A DNA stretch of 64,000 bases from Streptomyces griseomycini (GCF_014203535.1 NZ_JACHJI010000011.1:124001-188000); one strand, 5' to 3'. Numbered from the stretch's first letter, positions 54,518 through 63,901 are shown. The notes: generated by a model not told the origin, from the letters alone. Made by a program: numbers and translations.

Positions 54518-55075
54518 TCACCACTGACAATCACCCGGGGAAGCGGGTGCCGTGCCCGCTCCCGGGCGCTTGTAGTAGAGCGTCGTCGGCCGCAGCACCC
54601 CGCCCGGGTCCGCCGCGTAGTCGGGGATCGTGCCGACGGGGGTCCAGCCGGCCGAGCGGTAGAGGTGCTCGGCGGGGCTGTCGGTCTCGGTGTCCAGGTG
54701 CAGCAGGGTGACGCCCCGCGCGGCGGCCTCCTCCTCCGCGGCGGTCAGCAGCCTGCGGCCGAGACCCCGGCCGCGGGCCGTGCGGTGCACCATCAGCTTC
54801 ACCAGTTCGGCGCGGTGGCGGCTGTTGGGCCTGTCGGGCAGGGCGAGGCCGACCGTGCCCAGCACCCGGCCCGGCTCCTCGTACGCCACCCACACCACGA
54901 GCCGGCCGTCGGCGACGGCGGCGGACCGCTCCCGCCACCACGCGGCGGCCTGCGTGCGGTCGAGCGGTGCGAGGAAGCCGACGGAGGCGCCTCCGTCCAC
55001 GGCGTCGGCCAGCAGGTCGGCCAACTCACCTGCCCGTTCGGCGAGTTGGTCCGCGTTCAGGCGCATGACGTTCAC
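54518..55075 (-). CDS. GNAT N-acetyltransferase
   Basis: 185 residues; the GTG at 55075 overlaps the stop of the regulator gene (GTGA). It has VWVAYEEPGRVLGTVGL, the acetyl-CoA loop VHRTARGRGLGRRLLTAAEEEA (R/QxxGxG), and LDTETDSPAEHLYRSAGW at the end. It is coupled to an XRE/cupin regulator, which probably controls it. The substrate is unknown; an antibiotic- or amine-modifying role is possible. Confidence 0.87.
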   Translation of the reverse strand: MNVMRLNADQLAERAGELADLLADAVDGGASVGFLAPLDRTQAAAWWRERSAAVADGRLVVWVAYEEPGRVLGTVGLALPDRPNSRHRAELVKLMVHRTARGRGLGRRLLTAAEEEAAARGVTLLHLDTETDSPAEHLYRSAGWTPVGTIPDYAADPGGVLRPTTLYYKRPGAGTAPASPGDCQW

Positions 55076-55656
55076 GGTCGCACCACCGCCAGTACGTAGC
55101 GCGCGTCTTCGGGGCCGGGGCAGCGGAACCGGGTGGGCCCCCAGACGCGCAGCCTGAGGCAGTCACCGCGGACGAGGTGGTGCTCGACGTCCTCGGCCGT
55201 CACGGCGAGGGCTCCGGCCAGGACCCAGATGTGCTGTTCCAGGCCGGGCACGGGCGGCCGGTCGTAGGCGAGGTCCGCGCCGGCGACGAGCCGTCCCTCG
55301 ACGAGCTCGCCGCGCAGCCCGCCGTGCGGCGGGGAGACGGACCGGCGGACGAAACCGGAGGCGCGGTCCTCCCACACCGGCTGCTCGGCGGCCCGCACCA
55401 CCGGCTGGGGCTCCGCCTCGACCTCGCTGAGCAGTTGGGACATGGTCCGCCCGTAGACGGCGCACAGGCGGTTCAGCAGGGAGGCGGTGGGGCTGGTCTC
55501 CGCCCGCTCGGTCCGGGACAGGGTGGACCGGCTGATCCCGCTGCGCTCCGCGAGCTCTCCGAGGGACCATCCGTGTTCGCCCCTGAGCTCGGCCAGTCGC
55601 GCGCCGATCCGGACGTCGACGGGGTCCGGGGCCGCCCCGGCCTCATCGTGTTTCAC
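55072..55656 (-). CDS. XRE-family regulator with C-terminal cupin domain
   Basis: 194 residues from a GTG at 55656. Residues 12-70 form a Cro/CI-like helix-turn-helix (LGELAERSGISRSTLSRTERAETSPTASLLNRLC); residues 110-190 form a small cupin (VPGLEQHIWVLAGALAVTAED...LRGDCLRLRVWGPTRF). These sense a small ligand. The GTGA overlap with the acetyltransferase gene indicates one operon. Confidence 0.88.
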   Translation of the reverse strand: MKHDEAGAAPDPVDVRIGARLAELRGEHGWSLGELAERSGISRSTLSRTERAETSPTASLLNRLCAVYGRTMSQLLSEVEAEPQPVVRAAEQPVWEDRASGFVRRSVSPPHGGLRGELVEGRLVAGADLAYDRPPVPGLEQHIWVLAGALAVTAEDVEHHLVRGDCLRLRVWGPTRFRCPGPEDARYVLAVVRP

Positions 55657-55702
55657 ATCCGGGAGGGTATCCCAGGTCAGGGACGGACGGCTGTGGTCCC
55701 CG

Positions 55703-56300
55703 TCACCCGCGGCCGCCGAAGGCCGCCGGCGTCCGCTCCAGCACCGGCAGCGCCCGCACCACCCGTCCGGACCGGATCAGCAGGTCCCACGCGGGCTCGA
55801 ACTTCTTCCGGCCGCCCGCGTACGCGAGGTGCCGCATCCGCTCGGGGCGGCCGGGCCGGGCCGCCGAACCCCGCCGGATGCGCGACCAGCGGGAGGAGTC
55901 GCGGTAGGCCCGCCGGTAGCCGTCCTCCAGCTGACGTGGCGTCATCCCCCTGGGCCGGTAGACGACGTGGCGGGTGTCGTACAGGTCCCGGTCCCGGTGC
56001 ACGATGCGGTTCTCGGACTCCAGCTGCCTCCACGGCCCGGTCGACGGACACGGCGTCATGATGAGGTGGTGGCCGGGCAGGCGGTCGGTCTCGGCCAGGG
56101 CGTCGTCGACGGCCCGGGTGCAGAAGGACCTGCCGCCCTCGAAGAAGGCGTCCTGGTAGCAGGAGTCGCAGTGGTGCGGGCAACCGCGCGAGACCACGAT
56201 CGAGTTGGGGACCGGGTAGAGGTGACGCGTGATCAGGTCGCGGCGCACCGGGGCAGTCCGGCGAGGATGCGGCCGGTGGAGTCGTAGCGGCGGCCGGTTC
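55703..56300 (-). pseudogene. Decayed B12-binding-type radical SAM gene
   Basis: The minus strand encodes RRDLITRHLYPVPNSIVVSRGCPHHCDSCY with the radical SAM CxxxCxxC (CPHHCDSC), then ETDRLPGHHL, and at once MTPCPSTGPWRQLE...DLYDTRHVVYRPRGMTP and the C-terminal region. Full members of the family have well over 100 further residues between those blocks (the rest of the SAM barrel), so there is an internal deletion. The preceding GRILAGLP is in another frame (shift near 56245), and the B12-binding N-terminus is absent, replaced by the end of the LysR gene. Confidence 0.8.
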
Positions 56301-56307
56301 CCCGCGC

Positions 56308-57213
56308 CTACGCCCCCTCCGCCGCCGCGCTGAGCGCGTCCAGCACCGGCCGGATCAGCGGGTGCTCCTCGGCGCCCCGGCGCACGGCGGCGAAGACCCG
56401 GCGGGTCGGCGCCACACCGTCGACCGGGCGGACGACGACGCCCGCGAGGTCCATGCCGCGCAGCGCCGAGCGGGGCACGAGCGCGACGCCCACGTCCGCC
56501 GAGGCGAGGGCGACCACCGCGCGGAAGTCGTCCGAGGAGTGCTCCATCCGAGGCTGGAAACCGGCGTTCTCGCAGGCCAGGACGACCACGTCGTGGCAGG
56601 GGTTGCCGGGGTACGGGCCGATCCACGGGTCCTTGGCCAGTTCGGCGAGCGGCACCTCGGCGCAGTCGGCCAGCCGGTGGGTGACGGGGACGACCGCGTC
56701 GAACGGCTCGGCGTACAGCGGTACGTGGGCCAGCCGCGGGTCGTCGGCGGGCGGTGCCCCGCGGTACTCGACCGCCACGGCGACGTCGACCTGCCGGTCC
56801 AGCACCATCGGCAGGCTGGCGTCGCCCTCGGCGTCCTGGACCCGGATGCGGATGCCGGGCGCGGACGCGGCGAGCCGGGCCACCGCGGGCGCGACGACCT
56901 CGGCGATGCCGGTCGCGAAGGCGGCGACCGTGACGGTGCCGGCCGAGCCCGCGCCGTACGCGGCGAGCTCGGCCTCGGCCCGCTCCAGCTGGGCGAGGAC
57001 CGCGTTGGTGTGGCTGAGCAGGATCTCGCCGGCCGGGGTCAGCCGTACGCCCTTGGCGCCGCGCTCCACGAGGCGGTGGCCGGTCTCCTGCTCCAGGGCG
57101 GTGAGCTGCTGGGAGACGGCCGAGGGGGTGAGGTACAGCGCGGCGGCGGCCGCCGTGACCGTGCGGTGGTCGGCCACCGCACGGAGGATGTGGAGCCGCC
57201 GCGCCTCGATCAT
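56308..57213 (-). CDS. LysR family transcriptional regulator
   Basis: 301 residues, ATG at 57213. Residues 1-60 are the LysR winged helix (HILRAVADHRTVTAAAAALYLTPSAVSQQLTALEQE), followed by the two-lobe co-inducer domain. It lies 36 bp downstream of kbl on the same strand and ends against the radical SAM remnant. It may regulate threonine degradation; a divergent position, usual for LysR targets, is absent. Confidence 0.88.
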   Translation of the reverse strand: MIEARRLHILRAVADHRTVTAAAAALYLTPSAVSQQLTALEQETGHRLVERGAKGVRLTPAGEILLSHTNAVLAQLERAEAELAAYGAGSAGTVTVAAFATGIAEVVAPAVARLAASAPGIRIRVQDAEGDASLPMVLDRQVDVAVAVEYRGAPPADDPRLAHVPLYAEPFDAVVPVTHRLADCAEVPLAELAKDPWIGPYPGNPCHDVVVLACENAGFQPRMEHSSDDFRAVVALASADVGVALVPRSALRGMDLAGVVVRPVDGVAPTRRVFAAVRRGAEEHPLIRPVLDALSAAAEGA

Positions 57214-57249
57214 GGGACCGATTGTCTCAAACGCCGCGGTGCGCTCCGC

Positions 57250-58449
57250 TCAGGCGTCGAGCTCCGCACGGGCCGCGACGAAGGCGTCCACCGCGCGGTT
57301 CACGTCGTCCGTGGAGTGCGCCGCCGAGAGCTGGACGCGGATGCGGGCCTGGCCCTGCGGCACGACCGGGTAGGAGAAGCCGATCACGTACACCCCGCGC
57401 TCCAGCAACAGCTCCGCCATGCGGCCGGCGCGGGCCGCGTCGCCGATCATCACGGGGGCGATGGCGTGGTCGCCGGGGAGGACGTCGAAGCCCTCCTCGG
57501 TCATCCGGCGGCGGAACAGGGCGGTGTTCTCGGCGAGCCGGACGCGCAGGTCGTCGGCCGACTCCAGCAGGTCGAGGACCTTCAGGGAGGCGGCGGCGAT
57601 CACCGGGGCCAGCGTGTTGGAGAACAGGTAGGGGCGGGAGCGCTGGCGCAGCAGGGCGACGATCTCCGCGCGGGCGGCGACGTAGCCGCCGGAGGCGCCG
57701 CCCAGCGCCTTGCCCAGGGTGCCGGTGACGATGTCGACGCGGTCCATGACGCCGTGCAGCTCGGGCGTGCCGCGGCCGCCGGGGCCGACGAAGCCGACGG
57801 CGTGCGAGTCGTCAACCATGACCATGGCGCCGTGGCGGTCGGCGAGGTCGCAGATCTCGCCCAGCGGGGCGACGTAGCCGTCCATGGAGAAGACGCCGTC
57901 GGTGACGATCAGCGTGCGGCGCGCGCCGCCCTCGGCGGCCTCCTTCAGCTGCCGCTCCAGGTCCGCCATGTCGCGGTTGGCGTAGCGGAAGCGGCGGGCC
58001 TTGGAGAGCCGGATGCCGTCGATGATCGACGCGTGGTTCAGCGCGTCGGAGATCACCGCGTCCTCCGGGCCGAGCAGCGTCTCGAACACGCCGCCGTTGG
58101 CGTCGAAGCAGGAGGAGTACAGGATCGTGTCCTCCTGGCCGAGGAACGCCGACAGCCGGGCCTCGAGCTCCTTGTGCACCTCCTGGGTGCCGCAGATGAA
58201 GCGCACGGACGCCATGCCGTAGCCCCAGCGGTCCAGGGCCTCGTGGGCGGCGGCGATCACCTCGGGGTGGTCGGCGAGGCCGAGGTAGTTGTTGGCGCAG
58301 AAGTTGAGGACCTCGCCGGGACGGCCGCCGGCGGTGACGTTCACGGTGGCGGACTGCGGGGTGCCGATGACGCGCTCGGGCTTGTGCAGGCCGGCGGCGC
58401 GGATCTCGTCGAGGGTGGCGCGCAGGTCGTCGCGCACGGAGTCGAACAT
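57250..58449 (-). CDS. kbl: Glycine C-acetyltransferase (2-amino-3-ketobutyrate CoA ligase)
   Basis: 399 residues, ATG at 58449. It is a PLP enzyme of the alpha-oxoamine synthase family: DDSHAVGF with the PLP Asp, and TGTLGKALGGASGG with the Schiff-base Lys. It splits the threonine-dehydrogenase product with CoA to glycine and acetyl-CoA. It is 40 bp downstream of tdh, its metabolic partner. Confidence 0.92.
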   Translation of the reverse strand: MFDSVRDDLRATLDEIRAAGLHKPERVIGTPQSATVNVTAGGRPGEVLNFCANNYLGLADHPEVIAAAHEALDRWGYGMASVRFICGTQEVHKELEARLSAFLGQEDTILYSSCFDANGGVFETLLGPEDAVISDALNHASIIDGIRLSKARRFRYANRDMADLERQLKEAAEGGARRTLIVTDGVFSMDGYVAPLGEICDLADRHGAMVMVDDSHAVGFVGPGGRGTPELHGVMDRVDIVTGTLGKALGGASGGYVAARAEIVALLRQRSRPYLFSNTLAPVIAAASLKVLDLLESADDLRVRLAENTALFRRRMTEEGFDVLPGDHAIAPVMIGDAARAGRMAELLLERGVYVIGFSYPVVPQGQARIRVQLSAAHSTDDVNRAVDAFVAARAELDA

Positions 58450-58489
58450 GGGGGGCTCCCTGAAGGTGCTTGCGGACGAGGGGGAAGGG

Positions 58490-59518
58490 TCAGGCGGTCC
58501 AGTCGAGGATGACTTTTCCGCCCTTGCCGCTGGCCGCGTCCTCGAAGGCGGCCTCGAAGTCGCGGTAGTCGTAGCGGCCGGTGATCACCGGGGCGAGGTC
58601 CAGGCCGCCCTCCAGCAGGACCGACATGGCGTACCAGGTCTCGAACATCTCACGGCCGTAGATGCCCTTGACCGTGATCATCGAGGTGACGATGCGGGCC
58701 CAGTCGACCGGGAACTCCTCGGCGGGCAGGCCGAGCATCGCGATCCGGCCGCCGTGCGTCATGTTGGCGATCATGTCCCGCATGGCCTCGGGGCGGCCGG
58801 ACATCTCCAGACCGACGTCGAAGCCCTCGCGCAGGCCGAGGGCGTGCTGGCCGTCGGCGATGGTCGACTCGGCGACGTTCAGCGCCAGGGTCGCCCCGAT
58901 CTTGCGGGCGAGCTCCAGGCGCTCCTCGCTGACGTCGGTGATCACGACGTTGCGCGCACCGGCGTGCCGGGCCACGGCGGCGGCCATCAGGCCGATCGGG
59001 CCGGCCCCCGTGATCAGGACGTCCTCGCCGACGAGCGGGAAGGACAGGGCGGTGTGCACGGCGTTGCCGAACGGGTCGAAGATCGCGGCGACGTCGAGGT
59101 CGACGGGGACGCGGTGCACCCAGACGTTGCCGGCGGGGAGCACGACGTACTCGGCGAAGGCGCCGTCGCGGCCGACGCCGAGCCCCACCGTGGCCCGGCA
59201 CAGGTGGCGGCGTCCGGCCAGGCAGTTGCGGCACTTGCCGCACACCAGGTGTCCTTCGCCGCTGACCCGGTCACCGGTCCTGACGTCGGTGACGTCCCGG
59301 CCGGTCTCGACGACCTCGCCGACGAACTCGTGGCCGACGACCAGCGGGGTGGTGATCGCCTGCCGGGCCCAGCCGTCCCAGGCCCGGATGTGCAGGTCGG
59401 TGCCGCAGACACCGGTGCGCAGCACCTTGATCAGCACGTCGCCGGGTCCGACGGCGGGCTCCGGGACGTCCGCGAGCCACAGCCCGGGCTCCGCCTTCTG
59501 CTTGACCAGCGCCTTCAA
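58490..59518 (-). CDS. tdh: L-Threonine 3-dehydrogenase
   Basis: 342 residues from a TTG at 59518 with CAGGAG 8 bases upstream, giving the normal family length; earlier starts in the same frame add a non-conserved extension. It is a zinc alcohol-dehydrogenase-type protein: catalytic zinc site GVCGTDLHI...GHEFVGEV, structural zinc CGKCRNCLAGRRHLC, NAD-binding GAGPIGLMAAAVA. It oxidises threonine to 2-amino-3-ketobutyrate for Kbl. Confidence 0.93.
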   Translation of the reverse strand: MKALVKQKAEPGLWLADVPEPAVGPGDVLIKVLRTGVCGTDLHIRAWDGWARQAITTPLVVGHEFVGEVVETGRDVTDVRTGDRVSGEGHLVCGKCRNCLAGRRHLCRATVGLGVGRDGAFAEYVVLPAGNVWVHRVPVDLDVAAIFDPFGNAVHTALSFPLVGEDVLITGAGPIGLMAAAVARHAGARNVVITDVSEERLELARKIGATLALNVAESTIADGQHALGLREGFDVGLEMSGRPEAMRDMIANMTHGGRIAMLGLPAEEFPVDWARIVTSMITVKGIYGREMFETWYAMSVLLEGGLDLAPVITGRYDYRDFEAAFEDAASGKGGKVILDWTA

Positions 59519-59721
59519 CGCTACGGCTCCTGAGGGTGAGTCCCGGTGCCGGGGCATGCCGAAGGGGCCCCGGTCCGGGAAGGGAGTGGAATCGCACTGC
59601 AATCTGCCGCACACCACCCTCACCGGTCCATCGAGGATTTCTTAAGCGCGGCCACAGCTTTCCTTCACGCCGTCACCCGTCCTCCCCTCACGGCGTCACC
59701 CGTCCGGCCGCGCCGCCCGGC

Positions 59722-60294
59722 TCACCGGGGCAGCCCGTCGTCCCGGCGCTCCAGCCGTACGACGAGATCCGCGGCCCGCTCCTTGATGGCCGCGAGCCCC
59801 GGCTGCCCCCAGGCCCTGGCCCGGACGTCGGTGACCGAGACGGTGCCGAGCACCATGCCGGTGCTGTCGATGAGCGGCGCGCCCAGGTAGGAGCGGATGC
59901 CGAACTCGTCCACGACCGGGTTGCCCGCGAACCGCGGATAGTCGCTCACGTCCTCCAGGACCAGCGCCTTGCGCCGGGCCACCACGTGGGGGCAGAAGCC
60001 GTGGTCGCGGGGCAGCGCCCGGCCGAGCAGGGCACCGGTGCCGTCACCGCGCACGACCGGTGCGACGGCCGGGGTGCGCAGACCGGCGAAGAACTGCCCG
60101 TGCTCGCCGAGGAAGTTGACCATGGCGTACGGCGCCCCCGTGAGCTCGGCGAGGCCGTACGCGAAGGCGTCCAGCTCGGGCTCGGGACGGTCTCCCAGTC
60201 CCAGTCCGCGGAGCCTGAGGGTGCGTGCCGGGGCCTCCTTGTCCTCGGGGGTGAGCAGCAGACGACCGGCCGGGCGCGGCGGGTCGTAGCTCAT
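59722..60294 (-). CDS. GAF-domain protein associated with the conservon
   Basis: 190 residues from the ATG at 60294. A single GAF domain covers most of it (YAMVNFLGEHGQFFAGLR, GFCPHVVARRKALVLEDVSDYPRF, IRSYLGAPLIDSTGMVLGTVSV), with conserved Cys and Asp positions seen in Streptomyces conservon-linked GAF proteins. It probably senses a small ligand or redox state for the CvnA-D system. It lies 59 bp after cvnD. Confidence 0.82.
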   Translation of the reverse strand: MSYDPPRPAGRLLLTPEDKEAPARTLRLRGLGLGDRPEPELDAFAYGLAELTGAPYAMVNFLGEHGQFFAGLRTPAVAPVVRGDGTGALLGRALPRDHGFCPHVVARRKALVLEDVSDYPRFAGNPVVDEFGIRSYLGAPLIDSTGMVLGTVSVTDVRARAWGQPGLAAIKERAADLVVRLERRDDGLPR

Positions 60295-60353
60295 GGGCGG
60301 GCTCCCGGGGTACGGGCGAAGATCATGTACGGGCTCCGTGAGGTGTGCGGGGG

Positions 60354-60977
60354 TCACATGTGGGCGCCGTACCCCGTCGTGGGGGCCGGGGCGTGGGAGA
60401 TGAGGTACCGGACCAGGGTCAGCAGGGTCTGGACGCCGGAGCTGGAGATCCGGGCGTCGCAGCACACCACGGGGACCTCCTCGGGGAGGTCGAGGGCGGC
60501 GCGCACCTCCCCGGGGTCGTAGCGGAAGGCGCCGTCGAACTCGTTGACGGCGACGATGAAGCCGAGCCCGCGCTGCTCGAAGAAGTCGACCGCGGCGAAG
60601 CACTCCTCCAGTCGCCGGGTGTCGGTGAGGATGACCGCACCGAGCGCGCCCTCGCAGAGTTCGTCCCACATGAACCAGAACCGCTCCTGGCCCGGAGTGC
60701 CGAACAGGTACAGCACGTGCTCCGCGTCGAGGGTGATGCGGCCGAAGTCCATGGCCACGGTCGTCTCGACCTTGTTCTCGATGCCGTCGAGGTTGTCGGT
60801 GCCGGCGCTGACCGTGGTGAGGAGTTCCTCGGTGCTGAGCGGCGCGATCTCGCTGACCGCACCGACGAAGGTCGTCTTGCCCACGCCGAACCCGCCCGCC
60901 ACGAGGATCTTGAGTGCCGTGGGGAACGGTTCGGTGCCGGCGCCGTCGACGCGGTCAGAGCTGTCGTCGTAGTCCAT
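60354..60977 (-). CDS. cvnD: Conservon GTPase CvnD
   Basis: 207 residues, ATG at 60977, overlapping cvnC by 23 bp. It is a small Ras-like GTPase of the actinomycete Cvn family: P-loop GGFGVGKTT (residues 28-36), switch TVAMDFGRI, WDE-type FGTPGQERFWFMWDEL, and the NxxD box as NEFD. It is part of a membrane signalling complex with a histidine-kinase-like sensor and a roadblock protein. Confidence 0.93.
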   Translation of the reverse strand: MDYDDSSDRVDGAGTEPFPTALKILVAGGFGVGKTTFVGAVSEIAPLSTEELLTTVSAGTDNLDGIENKVETTVAMDFGRITLDAEHVLYLFGTPGQERFWFMWDELCEGALGAVILTDTRRLEECFAAVDFFEQRGLGFIVAVNEFDGAFRYDPGEVRAALDLPEEVPVVCCDARISSSGVQTLLTLVRYLISHAPAPTTGYGAHM

Positions 60978-61326
60978 CGAGCACTGCCTCCAGAAGGGCC
61001 CGGTCCGTCGGGGTGTGGTGGAACGCGGGGGGTTCGTCGGTCAGCGCCCCGCAGTCGACGAGGTCCGCCAGCAGCACCTTGGTGACGGCCACCGGCAGCC
61101 TGAGGTGGGCGGCGACCTCGGCGACCGGGACGGGGGCGCGGCACAGGTCGAGCGCCTGCGCGTGTTCGGGGCCGAGGTAGCCGAGGGGTGTGGTGCCGGT
61201 GGCTCTCACCTGCGACATGAGGTCGAGCGCGACGGTGGGCCGGGTGCGGCCGTTGCTGACCGTGAAAGGGCGCACCAGTCGACCGGCCGCGTCGTCGAGC
61301 CAGGGTTCGTCGCCGGCCGCCGTCAC
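60955..61326 (-). CDS. cvnC: Conservon protein CvnC (DUF742)
   Basis: 123 residues from a GTG at 61326, which has GAGG eight bases upstream; a TTG at 61332 is the alternative. It is a winged-helix-like DUF742 domain (RPFTVSNGRTRPTVALDLMSQVRA, LGPEHAQALDLCRAPVPVAEVAAHLRLPVAVTKVLLADLVDCG). It is always found between cvnB and cvnD. Confidence 0.9.
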   Translation of the reverse strand: MTAAGDEPWLDDAAGRLVRPFTVSNGRTRPTVALDLMSQVRATGTTPLGYLGPEHAQALDLCRAPVPVAEVAAHLRLPVAVTKVLLADLVDCGALTDEPPAFHHTPTDRALLEAVLDGLRRQL

Positions 61327-61328
61327 GT

Positions 61329-61763
61329 TCAAGGCCTCATCGCCGGGGGTTCGGCGGCCGGCTGCCGGGGGGCGGTCATCAGGTACGGCCGGACGCTCTT
61401 GACCAGCATCGCCATCTCGTAGCCGAGCACCGCCGCGTCGGCCTCGCGGCCGGCCAGCACGGCGAGGCAGGTGCCGGAGCCGGCGGTGGTGACGAACAGC
61501 AGCGTCGAGTCGAGCTCGACGACGACCTGGCGGACGTCGCCGCCGTCGCCGAAGCGGATGCCGGCGCTGCGGCCGAGGGAGTACAGGCCGGACGCCAGGG
61601 CGGCCATGTGGTCGGCGCTGTCCGCGTCGAGGCCGTGCACGGACTTCACCAGTCCGTCGCAGGAGAGCAGTACGGCGCTGCTGGTGTGCGGTACGCGTTG
61701 CACGAGGCCGCTCATCAGCCAGTCGAGATCGGATACATGGGCGGTCGGCGCATCGCTCGCCAT
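61329..61763 (-). CDS. cvnB: Conservon roadblock/LC7 protein CvnB
   Basis: 144 residues, ATG at 61763 with AAGGAG upstream. It is a roadblock/LC7 domain (LDWLMSGLVQRVPHTSSAVLLSCDGLVKS), a scaffold and GTPase-activating-type partner for CvnD. The sequence upstream in the same frame is antisense-like to cvnA and not coding. Confidence 0.92.
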   Translation of the reverse strand: MASDAPTAHVSDLDWLMSGLVQRVPHTSSAVLLSCDGLVKSVHGLDADSADHMAALASGLYSLGRSAGIRFGDGGDVRQVVVELDSTLLFVTTAGSGTCLAVLAGREADAAVLGYEMAMLVKSVRPYLMTAPRQPAAEPPAMRP

Positions 61764-61843
61764 GGTGGATCGACTCCTTGGGGTACGAAGGTCTGCGGGA
61801 GCGCTGGGCATGGGGGTGGGGGTCGGGGTGGAGAGGGGCGTGG

Positions 61844-63901
61844 TCATCCGGCGGGGGCGCTCCCGTCGTGCCGGACGGTGCGGTCGGGGTGGTCGGTGCG
61901 GGGTGCGGGCAGCGCCGGCCCGGTGCCGTCGGGCGCGGGGCGCTCGCCCGCGGGGCGGGCGGGGTCCGCGTGGCCGCGCTCCAGCTGCTGCTGGGACTCC
62001 GCGAGGCCGAACCCCCGTTGGAAGGCCGCCATCAGGTCGGGGTCGTGACCGGCGACGTGTTCGGTGTCCTGGCGGGGTGCGGGGGCGTCGCGGAGCTGGG
62101 GCGCGATGTGCTCCTGGGCGCGGCGGCGGGGCAGCCGGGGCCTGCCCATCGTGCCGCGCACCGTGCCGGTGCGCGGGGTGAGGGGAGTGGTCCCGTTCTC
62201 CGCGTGGTCGTGCCGGTCGTCGTGGTGGACGCCGGCCACGGCCTCGGCCGGGTCGGCCCGTACCGCGCGGGCTCCCCGCACGGGCAGCGGCGGGGCGACC
62301 GCGCCGCGCTGCGGCGGGGTGGCCGGAGGCGTCACGGGCGTGGGGGGCACCAGGGGACCCGGCACCGGTCCGCCGCCGTGCGCGGTCCCCGGCGCCGGCG
62401 CGTCCCCGGGTGAGGGGGCGAACGGCAGGTGACGGGCCGGCGGAAGCCCGTCGGTGCCGCCGTCGTGCGGCTGCCGGGCCGCGCCCTGTCCGCCGCCGGC
62501 GGCTCCCGGCTCCGTACCGAGCAGTGCCTGCGGCACCACGAGCACGGCCTGGACCCCGCCGTAGATGTTGGTCCGGAGGCGGACGTGGATGCCGTGCCGC
62601 CTGGCGAGCTGCGAGACCACGAACAGACCGATGCGGCCGTCGGCCAGCAGGCTGGCGACATTGACCTGGTCGGGGTCGGCGAGCAGGGCGTTCATCCGGT
62701 CCTGTTCGCCGACCGGCATGCCGAGCCCGCGGTCCTCGACCTCGACGGCGAGCCCGGAGGTGACGAGGTCGGCCCGCAGCAGCACCTGGGTGTGGGGGGC
62801 GGAGAACACCGTGGCGTTCTCGACGAGTTCGGCGAGCAGGTGGATGACGTCGGCGACGGCGTGCCCGCGCAGGGTGCCGTCGATCGGCGGTACGAGCTTG
62901 ACCCGGGAGTACTGCTCGACCTCGGCGATGGCCGAGCGCAGCACCTCCGTCATGGGGACCGGGTTGCTCCACTGCCGCCGGGAGACGGCCCCGCCGAGCA
63001 CGGCGAGGTTCTCGGCGTGGCGGCGGATGCGGGTGGCGAGGTGGTCGACGTGGAAGAGGCCCTTGAGCAGGTCGGGGTCCTCGATCTCGTTCTCCAGCTC
63101 GTCGAGGATCGAGATCTCCCGGTGCACCAGGGACTGCAGGCGCCGGGCGAGGTTGACGAACACCTCGAGCTTCTGTTCGCTGCCCGCCTGGCTGGAGAGC
63201 CGGGACGCCTGCACGACGGCGGTGACGGCACCCTCGTGCGCGCGGGCGAGGTCGGCGGCGAGCAGGTCGAAGTCGTCGGCGTCCGCGGCCGGTCCCCCTT
63301 GCTGCCGGTGCGGGGGCGGGCCCTCGCCACGGCGCAGCGTCTCGACGAGGGCGCGCAGGTCGGCCTCGCGCCGGGCGGTGCTCCGGCGCAGGGTGTCGAT
63401 GCGGTCGTGCACGGACCGGGCGGCGCGGTCGGCGGCCACGGCGGCGATGACGATGCCGGCGAGCGTCACCGACGTCGCGCCGCCGAGCACGCCCCACAGG
63501 GTGGGGCTCGGCCGCGCCCCGGTCGAGCGGACGGTGAACAGCACGGCCGCACAGGCGCCGAGGGCCACCGCGACGGGCGGGAGGACGGCGAGACGCAGCA
63601 GTTGTGACCGTATGTGCGTCTCGGGCAGCGCGGGAGCGGTCCGGGCGGACGGCCGCCCGTGCCGTCCGCCCTCGCGCCGGTCCGGGCGGACGGCCGGGGC
63701 ACGGAGGTCGGGCACCGGCTCCCCCGGACCGGTCCGTCGGTCCTGGGTCCCGGGGGAGCGGACGGCGGTGCGGCCGGGCTCGCGGGCCGCGACCGTGGTG
63801 CCGGTGGACGCCTGCGCACCGGTCGTGCCCGGGACGTCCGCCGGGCCCTGGTGGCGGGGCCCGTCGCCCCGTCGGCTCCCTCGTCCGCCTTGTGCCTGCA
63901 C
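61844..63901 (-). CDS. cvnA: Conservon sensor histidine-kinase-like protein CvnA
   Basis: 685 residues from a GTG at 63901. An Arg/Gly/Pro-rich cytoplasmic N-terminus is followed by two transmembrane helices (LLRLAVLPPVAVALGACAAVLF and LWGVLGGATSVTLAGIVIAAV). A dimerisation helix contains the conserved His (LVHREISILDELE), and the HATPase domain has the N-box ELVENATVF and G1 box VEDRGLGMP. The C-terminal 200 residues are a long disordered Pro/Ala/Gly tail. It is the membrane sensor of the conservon. In 63902-64000 no further gene start is seen. Confidence 0.92.
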   Translation of the reverse strand: MQAQGGRGSRRGDGPRHQGPADVPGTTGAQASTGTTVAAREPGRTAVRSPGTQDRRTGPGEPVPDLRAPAVRPDRREGGRHGRPSARTAPALPETHIRSQLLRLAVLPPVAVALGACAAVLFTVRSTGARPSPTLWGVLGGATSVTLAGIVIAAVAADRAARSVHDRIDTLRRSTARREADLRALVETLRRGEGPPPHRQQGGPAADADDFDLLAADLARAHEGAVTAVVQASRLSSQAGSEQKLEVFVNLARRLQSLVHREISILDELENEIEDPDLLKGLFHVDHLATRIRRHAENLAVLGGAVSRRQWSNPVPMTEVLRSAIAEVEQYSRVKLVPPIDGTLRGHAVADVIHLLAELVENATVFSAPHTQVLLRADLVTSGLAVEVEDRGLGMPVGEQDRMNALLADPDQVNVASLLADGRIGLFVVSQLARRHGIHVRLRTNIYGGVQAVLVVPQALLGTEPGAAGGGQGAARQPHDGGTDGLPPARHLPFAPSPGDAPAPGTAHGGGPVPGPLVPPTPVTPPATPPQRGAVAPPLPVRGARAVRADPAEAVAGVHHDDRHDHAENGTTPLTPRTGTVRGTMGRPRLPRRRAQEHIAPQLRDAPAPRQDTEHVAGHDPDLMAAFQRGFGLAESQQQLERGHADPARPAGERPAPDGTGPALPAPRTDHPDRTVRHDGSAPAG

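Noticed and set aside
54141..54530. Longer start (TTG at 54530) for the YjbR-family gene
   Set aside because: It would overlap the upstream gene by 13 bp and add residues outside the family; the ATG at 54500 gives the usual length.
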